47,104 nucleotides of DNA from Legionellales bacterium (GCA_027486005.1 JAIXPZ010000047.1:1-47104); one strand, 5' to 3'; positions 15,095-25,088 are shown, counted from the stretch's first letter. Program-made: numbers and translations. The notes: generated by a model not told the origin, from the sequence alone.

Positions 15095-16213
15095 TTAGTC
15101 CTCATCCCAATTCAATGTCCCGCCTGTTTGATACTCGGTGACACGAGTTTCAAAGAAATTTTTCTCTTTCTTTAAATCCATAATTTCACTCATCCACGGG
15201 AATGGATTCGTTGCGCCAGAATAAAGTTCTTTCAATCCAATTTGAATACAACGACGATTCGCAATGAATTGAATATAATCTTTAAAAATAGCTGCATTCA
15301 ATCCTAAAATACCACGCGGCATCGTTTCTTCGGCATAACGATGTTCAAGTTGAGTCGCTTCATCAATCATGTGTCGCAATTCTTCTTGCAATGCGGGAGT
15401 CCATAGATGAGGATTTTCAATTTTGATTTGGTTGATAAGATCAATGCCGAAATTAAGATGCATCGATTCATCACGCATAATGTATTGAATCTGTTCGGAA
15501 GATCCGGTCATCTTATTGAGGCGTCCAAACGTCAGCATTTGCACGAAGCCAACATAAAAGAAAATGCCTTCAAAAATCACATAGAACGCAATCAAGTCAC
15601 GTAATAAGCGTTGATCAGTTTCAGGCGTGCCTGTTTTGAAACTAGGATCCGCAAGGCCTTGAGTGAAGGGTAGGGACCAAGCGGCTTTATCGTGAATTGA
15701 AGGAACTTCACGATACATATTAAACACTTCACCTTCATCAAGGCCTAGTGATTGGATGATATGAGTATAACTGTGTGTATGTAATGCTTCTTCAAATGCT
15801 TGTCGTAATAAATATTGACGACATTCAGGATTAGTAATGTGTCGATAAACGGCTAACACAAGATTATTTGCTACGAGAGAATCTGCCGTTGAAAAGAAAC
15901 CAATCGCGCGCATAAATACTAAACGCTCGTCAGCACTTAATCCGTTTGGATCTTTCCACAGCGCAATGTCCGCAGCCATATTAATTTCTTGTGGCATCCA
16001 ATGATTAGCGCATGCATTTAAATATTTTTGCCACGCCCAATCATATTTTAGAGGAAATAATTGATTTAAATCCGCGCGACAATTAATAATGCGTTTCTCA
16101 TCGACATGAATACGGCGCGCACCCATTTCTAATTCTTCAAGGCCGGTTAAACCATTGTGTGGGGTGGTTCCCCGCGTACTGACGGTTTGTTCGGCAAAAT
16201 TGTTAGCTGACAT
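15095..16213 (-). CDS. nrdB: ribonucleoside-diphosphate reductase, beta subunit (class Ia)
   Basis: The 372-residue protein is the radical-generating subunit that pairs with NrdA to reduce ribonucleoside diphosphates. The di-iron ligands are visible: Asp in MAADIALWK, the Glu and His of EEALHTHSY, Glu in EGIFFYV, and Glu and His in DESMHLNFG. The Tyr of HSYTHII is in the radical position, so this is a tyrosyl-radical enzyme and not the Phe-containing chlamydial type. The C-terminus ends in acidic residues for docking on NrdA. It lies 27 bp downstream of nrdA with a CGGAGA ribosome site, so it shares the nrdA promoter. Confidence 0.96.
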   Translation of the reverse strand: MSANNFAEQTVSTRGTTPHNGLTGLEELEMGARRIHVDEKRIINCRADLNQLFPLKYDWAWQKYLNACANHWMPQEINMAADIALWKDPNGLSADERLVFMRAIGFFSTADSLVANNLVLAVYRHITNPECRQYLLRQAFEEALHTHSYTHIIQSLGLDEGEVFNMYREVPSIHDKAAWSLPFTQGLADPSFKTGTPETDQRLLRDLIAFYVIFEGIFFYVGFVQMLTFGRLNKMTGSSEQIQYIMRDESMHLNFGIDLINQIKIENPHLWTPALQEELRHMIDEATQLEHRYAEETMPRGILGLNAAIFKDYIQFIANRRCIQIGLKELYSGATNPFPWMSEIMDLKKEKNFFETRVTEYQTGGTLNWDED

Positions 16214-16240
16214 TTTTTTCTCCGGTTATTCTATTTATTT

Positions 16241-19102
16241 TTATTGACACGCTTCACATTCAGGGTCCGCAATCGAACATGCCTTCGGTGCCGCTTCAAT
16301 TTTTACGGCATTTAACGATGCATTTTCTACTGTTGATTTTTCAGTATTTGTCGCTCCCAAGCTTCTTAAATAATACGTGGTTTTTAATCCACGTTTCCAA
16401 GCAAACTTATACAGGCTATCTAATTTCGGGCCTGACGGATCTGCCATATAAAGATTGAGTGATTGCCCTTGATCAATCCATTTTTGACGTCGTGAAGCTG
16501 CTTCCACTAACCAGCGTGCATCAATTTCAAATGCAGTTGCAAATCGGTCTTTTATTGCTTGTGGAATTCTGGTGATTTTTGTCAGGCTGCCATCATAATA
16601 TTTCATGTCATTGATCATGACATCATCCCAAAGATCAAGCTTTCTTAACTCTTCAACTAAGTAAGGGTTGATAACGGTGAACTCTCCAGAAAGATTCGAT
16701 TTCACATAAAGATTTTGATACGTAGGCTCAATCGATTGGGATACGCCACAAATATTAGAGATTGTTGCAGTCGGTGCAATTGCCATGGTATTTGAATTAC
16801 GCATGCCGGTTTTTACACGAGCGCGCAACGCATCCCAATCCAGTGTTTTATCACGATTTTGTTCTAAATATTCACCGCGTACTTTGGCTAATAATTCAAT
16901 CGAATCAATCGGCAGAATACCTTGGTTCCATAAAGAACCGTTAAAGCTTTCATAAGAGCCACGTTCTTCGGCTAAATCAGCAGAAGCTTCAATCGCATAG
17001 TAACTTACCAATTCCATGGATTGATCGGCGAAAGTAATTGCTTCATCTGAGGTATATGCCAAGCCTTTGATGTAGAGCGCATCTTGGAAACCCATAATCC
17101 CCAAACCAATCGGTCTATGTTTAGTATTGGCATTACGTGCTTGTGGCACAGAATAAAAATTCACATCGAGAACGTTATCTAACATGCGCACTGCAGTTCG
17201 AACTGTGCTACGTAATTTTTCTTTATTTAAATTGCCTTGAGTATCCATATGCGCAGCAAGATTGATACTGCCTAAGTTACACACTGCAATTTCATCTTTA
17301 GAAGTATTTAAAGTGATTTCAGTACAAAGGTTTGAGCTATGTACGACGCCACAATGTTGCTGTGGTGAGCGCAAGTTACAAGGATCTTTAAATGTCATCC
17401 AAGGATGGCCTGTTTCAAACAGCATGCTTAACATTTTTCTCCATAAGTTAATCGCGGGCATTTTTTTGAAATTTTTTATTTTTCCTTCTGCAGCCAAACG
17501 CTCATATTCTTCATAACGAGTTTCAAATGCTGCGCCATATAAATCATGCAAGTCGGGGGTTTCATCCGGTGAAAACAAAGTCCAATCTTGTTTTTCAATC
17601 ACACGTTTCATAAAAAGATCCGGAATCCAATTGGCGGTATTCATGTCATGCGTACGACGACGTTCATCGCCAGTGTTTTTACGCAATTCAAGAAATTCTT
17701 CAATATCCATATGCCAAGTTTCTAAATAAGCGCAAACAGCACCTTGACGTTTTCCGCCTTGATTGACCGCGATCGCCGTTGCGTTTGCAACATTTAAGAA
17801 AGGTACAACGCCTTGCGATTTTCCATTCGTGCCTTTGATGCGTGCACCCATAGCGCGAACCGGAGTCCAGTCATTGCCTAATCCACCTGCGAATTTGGAT
17901 AATAATGCGTTATCTTTAATCGCACTGTAAATGCCATCAAGATCATCCGCGATTGTTGTTAAGAAACAGCTTGAAAGTTGGGGGCGTCGAGTTCCAGCAT
18001 TAAATAACGTCGGTGTTGATGTCATATAATCAAAGCTAGAAATCAAATGATAAAACTCTATGGCTTTATCCGTTTTATTTTTTTCATTGAGTGCGAGCCC
18101 CATTGCTACGCGCATATAAAATGCTTGTGGCAGCTCGTAGCGAACATCATAACTATGCAAGAAGTACCGATCGTATAAAGTTTGTAAACTTAAGTAAGTA
18201 AATTGCAAATCGCGTTTTGAGTCTAATGCGTGGCCCAGTTTTTCTAGATCAAAGTCCTTCGCCAGTCTTTCATCTAACATTTCTAATGAAATGCCTGTAT
18301 GAATGAAAGCTTTAAAATATTCTGGATAAAGTTTGGTCATTTCTTGGTAAGAAGCTTCTTTTGCGACTTTGACAAAGGCTAATGCTTCGCCGCGTAATGT
18401 ATCTAACAACAGGCGAGCAGTGACATACGTATAATTCGGCTCTCTTTCAATCATGGTTCGAGAAGACATAATTAATGCTTTGGAAAGATCGCTAGCGGTG
18501 ATGCCATCAAATATATTGCGAATAGCATCATGTAGAATCGCACTGGCTTCTACATGATCCAGATTTTGACAAGCTGTTGCAATTCTGCTTTCAAGTCGTT
18601 TCATATCGATTGCAACCAGCATTCCATCATCCAATTTAATACGTAAAGACGGTTGATTATTCGCTTTACTGCTCACAAGCTCGCGCGCTTTTCTACGTTC
18701 TTCACGATATAAGACATACGCGCGTGCAATTTTTTGTTCACCGGCGCGCATTAACGCAAGCTCCACTTGGTCTTGGATGTCTTCAATTGGAATAATATTG
18801 TTGCTATGAATGTTCAACATCAATCGTGCTGTAATGTGCTGAGCAATATCGCTAGCAACTTGATGGACCCGGGCAGAACCACTCGCTTCTTGACCTTCAA
18901 CCGCGATAATGGCTTTAGTGATCGCAATATAAATTTTTTCCTGATTATAGGGGGTTACAGGGCCCTCACCAGAGCGAACGCGGCCTTCGCGACGAATCAC
19001 ATACAGCGTGCCTGGTAGAAGAGTAATGGCGCTGCCTGATGCTCCTGCAGCTTGTTGGTTTTTAGCCCAGGTTTGTGCAGTATTGGAACATTCAGTATTC
19101 AT
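16241..19102 (-). CDS. nrdA: ribonucleoside-diphosphate reductase, alpha subunit
   Basis: At 953 residues this is the long form of class I NrdA, like that of Pseudomonas. An N-terminal ATP-cone (GPVTPYNQEKIYIAITKAI) is followed by a second cone-like segment before the barrel. Catalytic cysteines are present in SSCFLTTI, NLCTEI (with the catalytic Glu) and VCNLGSINLA. The radical-transfer tyrosines are in TTYYLRSLG, and the C-terminal redox pair is CEAC. It makes deoxynucleotides for replication and is allosterically controlled through the ATP cone. AGGAGA precedes the ATG. The upstream region carries NrdR boxes and a DnaA box, described separately. Confidence 0.97.
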   Translation of the reverse strand: MNTECSNTAQTWAKNQQAAGASGSAITLLPGTLYVIRREGRVRSGEGPVTPYNQEKIYIAITKAIIAVEGQEASGSARVHQVASDIAQHITARLMLNIHSNNIIPIEDIQDQVELALMRAGEQKIARAYVLYREERRKARELVSSKANNQPSLRIKLDDGMLVAIDMKRLESRIATACQNLDHVEASAILHDAIRNIFDGITASDLSKALIMSSRTMIEREPNYTYVTARLLLDTLRGEALAFVKVAKEASYQEMTKLYPEYFKAFIHTGISLEMLDERLAKDFDLEKLGHALDSKRDLQFTYLSLQTLYDRYFLHSYDVRYELPQAFYMRVAMGLALNEKNKTDKAIEFYHLISSFDYMTSTPTLFNAGTRRPQLSSCFLTTIADDLDGIYSAIKDNALLSKFAGGLGNDWTPVRAMGARIKGTNGKSQGVVPFLNVANATAIAVNQGGKRQGAVCAYLETWHMDIEEFLELRKNTGDERRRTHDMNTANWIPDLFMKRVIEKQDWTLFSPDETPDLHDLYGAAFETRYEEYERLAAEGKIKNFKKMPAINLWRKMLSMLFETGHPWMTFKDPCNLRSPQQHCGVVHSSNLCTEITLNTSKDEIAVCNLGSINLAAHMDTQGNLNKEKLRSTVRTAVRMLDNVLDVNFYSVPQARNANTKHRPIGLGIMGFQDALYIKGLAYTSDEAITFADQSMELVSYYAIEASADLAEERGSYESFNGSLWNQGILPIDSIELLAKVRGEYLEQNRDKTLDWDALRARVKTGMRNSNTMAIAPTATISNICGVSQSIEPTYQNLYVKSNLSGEFTVINPYLVEELRKLDLWDDVMINDMKYYDGSLTKITRIPQAIKDRFATAFEIDARWLVEAASRRQKWIDQGQSLNLYMADPSGPKLDSLYKFAWKRGLKTTYYLRSLGATNTEKSTVENASLNAVKIEAAPKACSIADPECEACQ

Positions 19103-19148
19103 TTGTTTCTCCTCGACAGTTTTTCATTCGGTGTAACATCAGATTAAG

Positions 19149-19164
19149 GCACAAGATATAGTGC
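19149..19164 (-). promoter_or_regulatory. NrdR box 2 upstream of nrdA
   Basis: Read on the minus strand, GCACTATATCTTGTGC matches the 16-bp NrdR consensus (aCaCwAtATaTwGtgt) at 13 positions. It lies exactly 15 bp from box 1, which places the centres 31 bp apart, the three-turn spacing typical of NrdR operators. It would lie just downstream of the predicted transcription start. Confidence 0.8.
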
Positions 19165-19179
19165 TTAATGGATTATTAA

Positions 19180-19195
19180 ATACAATATAATGTGT
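19180..19195 (-). promoter_or_regulatory. NrdR box 1 overlapping the nrdA -10
   Basis: The minus-strand sequence ACACATTATATTGTAT fits the NrdR consensus at 14 of 16 positions. It contains the proposed -10 hexamer TATATT of the nrdA promoter, so NrdR binding here would block RNA polymerase when dATP is high. Confidence 0.8.
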
Positions 19196-19212
19196 TTTTG
19201 CTACAGCTGCAA
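19184..19212 (-). promoter_or_regulatory. nrdA sigma70-type promoter
   Basis: On the minus strand a TTGCAG -35 (19212-19207) is followed by 17 bp and a TATATT -10 (19189-19184). The -10 is a five-of-six match. The position, inside the NrdR operator and about 80 bp upstream of the nrdA ATG, supports the call. Confidence 0.55.
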
Positions 19213-19222
19213 GGGGATATCC

Positions 19223-19231
19223 TGTGGATAA
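19223..19231 (-). promoter_or_regulatory. DnaA box upstream of the nrdA promoter
   Basis: The minus-strand 9-mer TTATCCACA is a perfect consensus DnaA box, 10 bp upstream of the -35. DnaA boxes upstream of nrdAB are known to tune its expression in E. coli, so a conserved link between DNA replication initiation and dNTP supply is likely. A single 9-mer can occur by chance. Confidence 0.6.
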
Positions 19232-19327
19232 GTTGTGATATAGAAAAATAAATAATAGCTTGCTTGGTGCTGAGAAGATCGTTATCTTTTCCAACTTACC
19301 GAGTAAAAATTTAGCCGGAGAACAGGT

Positions 19328-20080
19328 ATGTCAGAAGAAACACAAATAAAAGCAGTACCTAAGCGTGGAGTATATTTATTGCCCAATATTTTCACAACAG
19401 CAGGCCTGTTTGCGGGCTTCTATTCAATTGTTGCTGCAATGCAGCAGCATTTTGGTGTCGCATGTGCGGCTATTTTTATAGCAATGATTGCAGATGGGCT
19501 AGATGGGCGAGTAGCGCGTTTAACCAATACACAAAGTGCTTTTGGTGCCGAATATGATAGCTTATCCGACATGGTGGCTTTTGGCTTAGCGCCCGCGTTG
19601 TTAATGTACACTTGGTCGCTCAGCAGTTTGGGTAAAGTAGGGTGGTTATGCGCCTTTTTCTACGTTGCATGTACCGCCTTGCGCTTAGCGCGTTTTAACA
19701 CGCAGTTAGAGCAGGCGGATAAACGTTTTTTTGTGGGCTTGGCCTGTCCTGCTGCTGCGGCTGTCTTGGTTGGCACTGCGTGGTTTGTACTTGAAAATAC
19801 AACCTTCTTAGGGAAGTCAATTGCGATACCTATCGCAGCTTTAACCATCGTTGTAGGTGCTTTAGAAGTGAGTAATATTAAATACTACAGTTTTAAAGTA
19901 CTAGACTTTAGATATCATGTGCCATTTACAGTTTTGGTCTTTACAGTGTTAGCAGTCATGTTGATCGCGCTTGATCCAACACAAGTATTGTTTTACGCGT
20001 TTGCAGCGTATCTTGTTTTAGGTCCTGTCATTGCATGGAATAGTTTGCGTAAAGAGAAACTTAATCAACCAACGAACTAA
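19328..20080 (+). CDS. pssA: CDP-diacylglycerol--serine O-phosphatidyltransferase
   Basis: This 250-residue integral membrane protein carries the CDP-alcohol phosphotransferase signature DGLDGRVARL followed by FGAEYDSLSD, with all acidic residues in place. Multiple hydrophobic segments follow. It makes phosphatidylserine, the precursor of phosphatidylethanolamine, from CDP-diacylglycerol and L-serine at the inner membrane. The length fits the membrane-embedded (type II) form rather than the E. coli phospholipase-D-like PssA. It is divergent from nrdA and is followed immediately by an isochorismatase-like gene. Confidence 0.93.
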   Translation: MSEETQIKAVPKRGVYLLPNIFTTAGLFAGFYSIVAAMQQHFGVACAAIFIAMIADGLDGRVARLTNTQSAFGAEYDSLSDMVAFGLAPALLMYTWSLSSLGKVGWLCAFFYVACTALRLARFNTQLEQADKRFFVGLACPAAAAVLVGTAWFVLENTTFLGKSIAIPIAALTIVVGALEVSNIKYYSFKVLDFRYHVPFTVLVFTVLAVMLIALDPTQVLFYAFAAYLVLGPVIAWNSLRKEKLNQPTN

Positions 20081-20081
20081 A

Positions 20082-20948
20082 ATGGAGAATATTCATTTAT
20101 TAATTGTGGATCCACAGAATGATTTCTGTGATCCACGAGGAAACTTGTATATCCCAGGTGCCGATGATGATATGTCGCGGTTGGCCGATTTTATCCATCG
20201 TTGGAAAGATCAGATTAGCCAAATTTATGTGACTTTAGATAGCCATCGACGCATTGATATTGCCCATCCTTTATGGTGGTGTGACCAGGATGGTAAAGCT
20301 CCTTCGCCATTCACATTAATTTCTCCCGAAGATATTAAAATAGGCTGCTGGAAGACTACAGTGCCATCTTTTCAAGAACGAACAACGGCATATATTAATG
20401 CCTTGCACGCAAAAGGGCGTTATCCTCATACGATTTGGCCGGAACATTGTCTGTTAGGTAGCTGGGGTCATAATATTTTTCCTGAGTTGTTAAAGGCGAT
20501 CCAAGCTTGGGAAGAGCGATGTACATTCGTTAACTATGTGATAAAAGGTATGAATCCGTGGACAGAGCATTTTTCTGCCGTTAGAGCAGAAGTGCCTGAT
20601 CCAGAAGACAGTAGTACGGCGACTAATAATGAATTAATTCAATCTTTGTCAAAAGCGGATAGTATTTTGGTCGCAGGAGAGGCGGCAACGCATTGTGTGA
20701 TGAGTACTGTAGAAGATTTAAGTGATTATGCAGGCAAAATTGTTTGGTTGTGTGATGCCACCAGCCCAGTGCCTAATCCACCGAATACCACATTGTTTTC
20801 TGATCGATTAAATAATTCTCTGGATAAATTAAAGATGTTAGGAATGCAAGTAGACAAAGCTGTTAATTTCAATCAAGATAGAATTTTCAATCAGAAAAAA
20901 CAACCTTGTCAAAGCAACTTAGACCAGACTAGGATTACTTTGATTTAG
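20082..20948 (+). CDS. isochorismatase-like / nicotinamidase-related cysteine hydrolase
   Basis: Translation from the ATG at 20082, one base after the pssA stop, gives 288 residues starting MENIHLLIVDPQNDF. The triad of the isochorismatase-like hydrolase superfamily is visible: Asp in IVDPQNDF, Lys in VIKGMNPWTEHF and Cys in AATHCVMST. The metal-site Asp/His region is in LDSHRRIDIAHP. Nicotinamidase-type amide hydrolysis is possible, but the protein is longer than PncA (about 210 residues) and has a large central insertion, so I leave the substrate open. A longer reading frame starting inside pssA at 20031 has no support. Confidence 0.75.
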   Translation: MENIHLLIVDPQNDFCDPRGNLYIPGADDDMSRLADFIHRWKDQISQIYVTLDSHRRIDIAHPLWWCDQDGKAPSPFTLISPEDIKIGCWKTTVPSFQERTTAYINALHAKGRYPHTIWPEHCLLGSWGHNIFPELLKAIQAWEERCTFVNYVIKGMNPWTEHFSAVRAEVPDPEDSSTATNNELIQSLSKADSILVAGEAATHCVMSTVEDLSDYAGKIVWLCDATSPVPNPPNTTLFSDRLNNSLDKLKMLGMQVDKAVNFNQDRIFNQKKQPCQSNLDQTRITLI

Positions 20949-21104
20949 AAAATATTGGAACATATTTTGTATTCCCTACAAATTTAATGGCAACCAAACG
21001 AAGTGTCATTCCTGCTCTGGCGTATCAGTCGCCCTGGTTTATGTAGCGGATACCATATTTTAGATTAATGCGATGCAAAAGGAAAAGTTATTTTTTGACA
21101 GAGC
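20949..21104. other. intergenic region between convergent genes
   Basis: This 156-bp gap separates the hydrolase gene from the convergent sdaA. I see only weak hairpins (for example GGCG / CGCC near 21023-21037) and a T-run near 21090, and no convincing terminator or RNA gene. Confidence 0.4.
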
Positions 21105-22499
21105 CTAACATTCAATATAACTCGCAGCTAATCCACCCAGTGAAGTTTCCTTGTAGATAAGATTCATATCTTCACCGGTTTTCTTCATGGTAAGAATTGC
21201 TTGATCGAGGGAGATTTTATGCTCGCCATCACCATCCATTGCTAAGCGCATAGCGTTCACTGCTTTCCACGAACCCATTGCGTTGCGTTCTATACAGGGA
21301 ATTTGTACCAATCCGCCGACGGGATCGCAAGTCATGCCAAGATGATGTTCAATCGCGATTTCAGCCGCGTTTTCTACTTGTGCGAGTGTGCCACCGAGTA
21401 CGGCAGTGAGTGCGCCAGCTGCCATAGATGAAGCGACACCGACTTCTCCTTGGCACCCCACTTCTGCGCCTGAGATTGAAGCATTCTTCTTAAATAAAAT
21501 TGTAATGGCCGCAGCAGTTAATAGAAATTCAATAATTTTATTTTCATTTACATTGGGATAAAACGTTAAATAATAATGCAAAACCGCTGGAATTATTCCT
21601 GCCGCACCATTCGTTGGGGCGGTCACTACACGGCCGCCAGCAGCGTTTTCTTCATTAACAGCAATGGCAAACAAGTTTAACCAACTCATGCTATCCATGT
21701 GTTCGAAAGATGATGGTTTGCCTTTTTTTATTAATAATTGATGTAAGTTTAGTGCCCGGCGTTTAACGTTTAAGCCTCCGGGTAATATTCCTCCGGTTTG
21801 GCAACCTTTTTCAATACAGGCACGCATTGCCGCATAGACTTTTAATAAGCGTTCGCGCACATTTTTTTCGCCGTGCATGAAGCTTTCATTGGTCATCATC
21901 AATTCTGCAATACTCAGTTTATGTTTTCGACATTGTGCCATGAGTTCTTCAGTGTTGTTAAATGGGTATGGGCAAGGGTCAGGAGCGTCATCAGAAATAG
22001 GGCGGCCGCTGGTAGACTCTATGTTGACTTCGCTTTCCGCAATGATAAATCCGCCGCCAATCGAATAATAAATATCATGTGCTAAAAGATTGCTGGCATG
22101 ATCAAACGCTTTAAAACTCATTCCGTTGGAATGTTTAGGTAATAAAGTGGTGAGATTTAAAATCAAATGCAGTTGTGGATTAAAAGTAATATTTTTTGAT
22201 TGATTGAGAAAAATAGTATGAGTTTGAGCAATGGTTTCCATTCTATCGTCAACGATATCGGGGTCAATTGACTCCGGATCTTGTCCCTCCAATCCCATTA
22301 AAATAGCTTTGTCAGTGCCGTGACCTTTTCCAGTAAAAGCAAGTGAGCCATGGACTTCTACTGTAATATAAGTAACTTTTTCTAAGAAAGCAGCTTGTGT
22401 CATTTTCGTGGCAAATTTTTTAGCGGCGCGCATCGGTCCAACTGTATGTGAACTAGAAGGGCCAATCCCAATTGAAAAAAGATCGAATACACTAATCAT
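21105..22499 (-). CDS. sdaA: L-serine dehydratase (single-chain, 4Fe-4S)
   Basis: The 464-residue protein starts [20 protein letters not shown], the standard start of the SdaA family. It deaminates L-serine to pyruvate and ammonia with an iron-sulfur cluster; the Cys residues in GCQGEVG, CDPVGG and QIPCIERN are in the expected places. The beta and alpha parts are in one chain. I place the start at 22499 (GGAAAA upstream) because it matches the family N-terminus; an upstream ATG at 22514 overlaps the previous gene and lacks a ribosome site. Serine consumption here and in pssA makes this neighbourhood serine-linked, though on opposite strands. Confidence 0.94.
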   Translation of the reverse strand: MISVFDLFSIGIGPSSSHTVGPMRAAKKFATKMTQAAFLEKVTYITVEVHGSLAFTGKGHGTDKAILMGLEGQDPESIDPDIVDDRMETIAQTHTIFLNQSKNITFNPQLHLILNLTTLLPKHSNGMSFKAFDHASNLLAHDIYYSIGGGFIIAESEVNIESTSGRPISDDAPDPCPYPFNNTEELMAQCRKHKLSIAELMMTNESFMHGEKNVRERLLKVYAAMRACIEKGCQTGGILPGGLNVKRRALNLHQLLIKKGKPSSFEHMDSMSWLNLFAIAVNEENAAGGRVVTAPTNGAAGIIPAVLHYYLTFYPNVNENKIIEFLLTAAAITILFKKNASISGAEVGCQGEVGVASSMAAGALTAVLGGTLAQVENAAEIAIEHHLGMTCDPVGGLVQIPCIERNAMGSWKAVNAMRLAMDGDGEHKISLDQAILTMKKTGEDMNLIYKETSLGGLAASYIEC

Positions 22500-22503
22500 A
22501 AAG

Positions 22504-23151
22504 CTATTTTCCATCGTAACGTGTAATTAAAACTAAAGCGCCATAGTTTGGGCTATCGATATATTGGAGTTGATTGCTGGAAGTTTGATAATTTTCGTTG
22601 ATAGCGCTTATTTTATAAATTTTAGCATTGCCATTATCTGTCTGCGTAAGTAATTGTGTTTGAAAGTCGATGTCAAAATAAAACTTCATGTTAATTTTTA
22701 TTAAACCGTCCAGTATATTTCCATTGTCATCAAATATTTTATGAAAATGAAATGTACGTGGCGTGTCAGTTTGAAATTGGGTTAACCATGCTCCATTAAA
22801 GAGAATGCTATAATGAGCATCGTGAGATAAAGCGCGATAAGATCCCGCAAGCGCAGATTGTTCTGCCGGAAGTAAAACATCATAGGAGCTTCCGTTGGTG
22901 CTCAGATAAGGTTGTGTTGGGTCATAAACAGGGCGTGTAATTAATGTGCTGCCATCGAAATTTTTATCTGACCAGCGATTAATCATGCGCGCAAAAGCGT
23001 CTTTATCTTCTGGAAGATGTTTAAAAATTAGAATTGATATCTTGTAGGGTCTCCCATCGATGGTTTCAGCTTGTGCAGTTGTTGCAAAGAAAGGTATCGC
23101 TAGTAAAATAAAATTAAAAAACAATTTTTTAAAAAATTCTAATAGCTTCAA
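22504..23151 (-). CDS. CsiV-family periplasmic protein
   Basis: The 215-residue protein starts with a signal peptide (a Lys-rich start, a hydrophobic stretch and a TTAQA cleavage region). The first mature beta strand, YKISILIF, and the C-terminal block with a proline-aromatic segment before [11 protein letters not shown] resemble the CsiV family. These are peptidoglycan-associated periplasmic proteins, best known in Shewanella and Vibrio; a clear motif-level active site is absent. Both candidate starts are TTG: 23151, with GGAAC upstream and just past the minE stop, or 23178, inside minE. I prefer 23151. It is probably cotranscribed with minCDE upstream and sdaA downstream. Confidence 0.6.
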   Translation of the reverse strand: MKLLEFFKKLFFNFILLAIPFFATTAQAETIDGRPYKISILIFKHLPEDKDAFARMINRWSDKNFDGSTLITRPVYDPTQPYLSTNGSSYDVLLPAEQSALAGSYRALSHDAHYSILFNGAWLTQFQTDTPRTFHFHKIFDDNGNILDGLIKINMKFYFDIDFQTQLLTQTDNGNAKIYKISAINENYQTSSNQLQYIDSPNYGALVLITRYDGK

Positions 23152-23152
23152 G

Positions 23153-23407
23153 TTACTGTTCCGCGTTAGGAATAACAAAATTCATTTCAATGGTCGAGTG
23201 ATTGTCTTGTCTATGCATTTGAATATTAATTTGATCTTCTTGCAAAGGAATATATTTTGAAATTACAGTAATTAGTTCTTTTCTCAATTGAGGAAGAAAA
23301 TCGGGCGCTGTACTGTTAGTTCTTTCATGAGAAATAATAATTTGTAACCGCTCTTTAGCGAGACAGGCTGTTTTTTTCTTGGAAAGCAAAAAGTTGAAAA
23401 TACTCAT
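23153..23407 (-). CDS. minE: cell division topological specificity factor MinE
   Basis: This 84-residue protein has the MinE layout: an N-terminal amphipathic membrane-targeting stretch (MSIFNFLLSKKK), the MinD-activating helix (AKERLQIIISHERT) and the dimerising beta domain. It stimulates MinD ATPase activity and drives MinCD off the membrane so that the Z ring forms at midcell. It overlaps minD by 4 bp (ATGA), showing translational coupling. Confidence 0.95.
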   Translation of the reverse strand: MSIFNFLLSKKKTACLAKERLQIIISHERTNSTAPDFLPQLRKELITVISKYIPLQEDQINIQMHRQDNHSTIEMNFVIPNAEQ

Positions 23408-24234
23408 ATTGATGTTTCCTCGCCAATGCCAAACATACGTTTAAATAAGCCGCGCTTTTGTTTCTTTAAAAATGCTTCAGGGGTTTTATCTTCGCCAATA
23501 AATTTTGATATGGCGCAACGATAAGCCATGCCAGCTTCACTTTCGTCAAATAAAGTGACTGGAACACCGGCGTTTGAAGCGCTCAATACGTCTTGAGATT
23601 CTGGAATAATACCTAAAAGAGGGATTGCAAGGATATCTTGAATATCTTTTACGCTTAACATTTCGCCTTTGCGAACACGTTGTTCAGAATAGCGAGTAAT
23701 CAATAAATGTTCTTTAATAGGATCTTGCCCCAAAGTAGCGCGATGTGATTTGCTATTTAAGATACCCAGAATTCGGTCTGAGTCTCTAACCGACGATACT
23801 TCAGGGTTAGTCACAATAATAGCGCTATCTGCAAAATACATTGCCATCATTGCGCCTTTTTCAATGCCAGCCGGTGAGTCACACACAATATAGTCGAAGC
23901 TTTCTTTAAGTTCATTAATGACTTTTTCTACGCCTTCTTTGCTTAAAGCGTCTTTGTCACGCGTTTGAGATGCGGGTAGTATGTAAAGAAGATCGCAGCG
24001 TTTATCTTTTATGAGGGCTTGCTTAACCGTTGCCTCTTTGTTGATGACATTAATAAAATCATAAACCACTCGGCGCTCGCAACCCATGATTAAATCAAGA
24101 TTTCTAAGGCCGACATCGAAATCAATAACGACGGTTCTAAAACCACAGAGGGCAAGTCCTGTTGAAATTGCAGCGCTGGTAGTGGTTTTTCCCACGCCAC
24201 CTTTGCCGGATGTTACTACGATTACATGCGCCAT
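23404..24234 (-). CDS. minD: septum-site determining ATPase MinD
   Basis: This 276-residue protein carries the deviant Walker A motif SGKGGVGKTTT, the switch IVCDSPAGIE, and a C-terminal amphipathic membrane-binding helix rich in Lys and Phe (RGLFKRMFGIG). It dimerises on the membrane with ATP, recruits MinC and oscillates with MinE. GGGGAG precedes the ATG. It is separated from minC by 104 bp, longer than usual for the operon, without a clear promoter. Confidence 0.97.
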   Translation of the reverse strand: MAHVIVVTSGKGGVGKTTTSAAISTGLALCGFRTVVIDFDVGLRNLDLIMGCERRVVYDFINVINKEATVKQALIKDKRCDLLYILPASQTRDKDALSKEGVEKVINELKESFDYIVCDSPAGIEKGAMMAMYFADSAIIVTNPEVSSVRDSDRILGILNSKSHRATLGQDPIKEHLLITRYSEQRVRKGEMLSVKDIQDILAIPLLGIIPESQDVLSASNAGVPVTLFDESEAGMAYRCAISKFIGEDKTPEAFLKKQKRGLFKRMFGIGEETSI

Positions 24235-24338
24235 AAAGTCTCCCCGTCGATAATTTATTGATTAATTTATCATTGTGTGATGCCTGTTGGCAAATTTCAT
24301 TTGTTTATTAAGAGGACGGCCAACTGGTAGTCCCTCGT

Positions 24339-25088
24339 CTAAATCGATTTAAAGGTTAGTTTTTCTCCTTCGAGAGAGATCTCTAAAAATTGATTGTTGC
24401 TTTTATGCTTATCTGGAATTTGTTCGCTGACTAGATAGTTGCCGGCAATGGCAATTAATTCAGCTTCTAAGGATTTACAAAATATTTTTGCGTTAACATC
24501 GCCTTGGACGCCCGCTAGAGCTCGACCATGCAGTGTGCCATAAATATGAATGTTACCGTCGGATAACACTTCAGCTCCGTGGCTTACCGTAGAAGTAATG
24601 ATTAAATCACAGCCTTTTGCATAGATTTGTTTCCCAGAGCGAATTGGTTGATCAATAATTTTTGCAGTAATAATTGCAGGTTGAGCAGGTTTTGGTTGCT
24701 CCATCTCTGGCGTTGCAGCTTGTTCGCTGTGCACGGGTGTTTCTGGTTGTGCAATAATCGCCAAGTGCTGTGATTTTGCGACTTCTTTGTGCAAGTTATT
24801 ATTGGTTTTAATACCAATTGGGTTTAGACGATATTGCTTCATGATGGTAATCAGTTTTATGATGTCCAAAGGAAGGTTATGATGCTCAACTGTAGTAAGA
24901 TCCAATAAAACAGGAGTAGCATTGAAGAAATTAGGAGTTTTGGCGGATAAAGCAGCCAATTGTGCTTCTACGATGTCCAGGTTTGGCGTAAAAAGCACCA
25001 AAGAGGTAAAAGTCAAAGACGATGCTTTGAGTTGAAAGCCGGTACTATTTTTTATATCCCGGGTTGCGGCATTGCTCATGAGGCGCAT
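24339..25088 (-). CDS. minC: septum-site determining protein MinC
   Basis: The 249-residue protein has the two MinC domains: an N-terminal FtsZ-inhibiting domain (residues ~15-105) and a C-terminal beta-helical domain with SGKQIYAKGCDLIITSTVSH and GAEVLSDGNIHIYGTLHGRA, which binds MinD. The Pro-, Gln- and Glu-rich linker around residues 115-145 joins them. The start could be 25088 or the ATG three codons later; neither has a good ribosome site. It is divergent from the acyl-CoA synthetase gene across only 49 bp. Confidence 0.93.
   Translation of the reverse strand: MRLMSNAATRDIKNSTGFQLKASSLTFTSLVLFTPNLDIVEAQLAALSAKTPNFFNATPVLLDLTTVEHHNLPLDIIKLITIMKQYRLNPIGIKTNNNLHKEVAKSQHLAIIAQPETPVHSEQAATPEMEQPKPAQPAIITAKIIDQPIRSGKQIYAKGCDLIITSTVSHGAEVLSDGNIHIYGTLHGRALAGVQGDVNAKIFCKSLEAELIAIAGNYLVSEQIPDKHKSNNQFLEISLEGEKLTFKSI

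Noticed and set aside
19240-19310. pssA promoter TTGCTT-17 bp-TATCTT
   Set aside because: Both hexamers are weak matches and such a pair is common by chance.
20031-20081. Extended start of the isochorismatase-like gene inside pssA
   Set aside because: The family N-terminus begins at the ATG at 20082; the extension overlaps conserved pssA sequence.
24235-24338. Hairpin GGAC / GTCC between minC and minD
   Set aside because: Stem is only 4 bp without mismatches and no T-run follows; too weak to call an attenuator.
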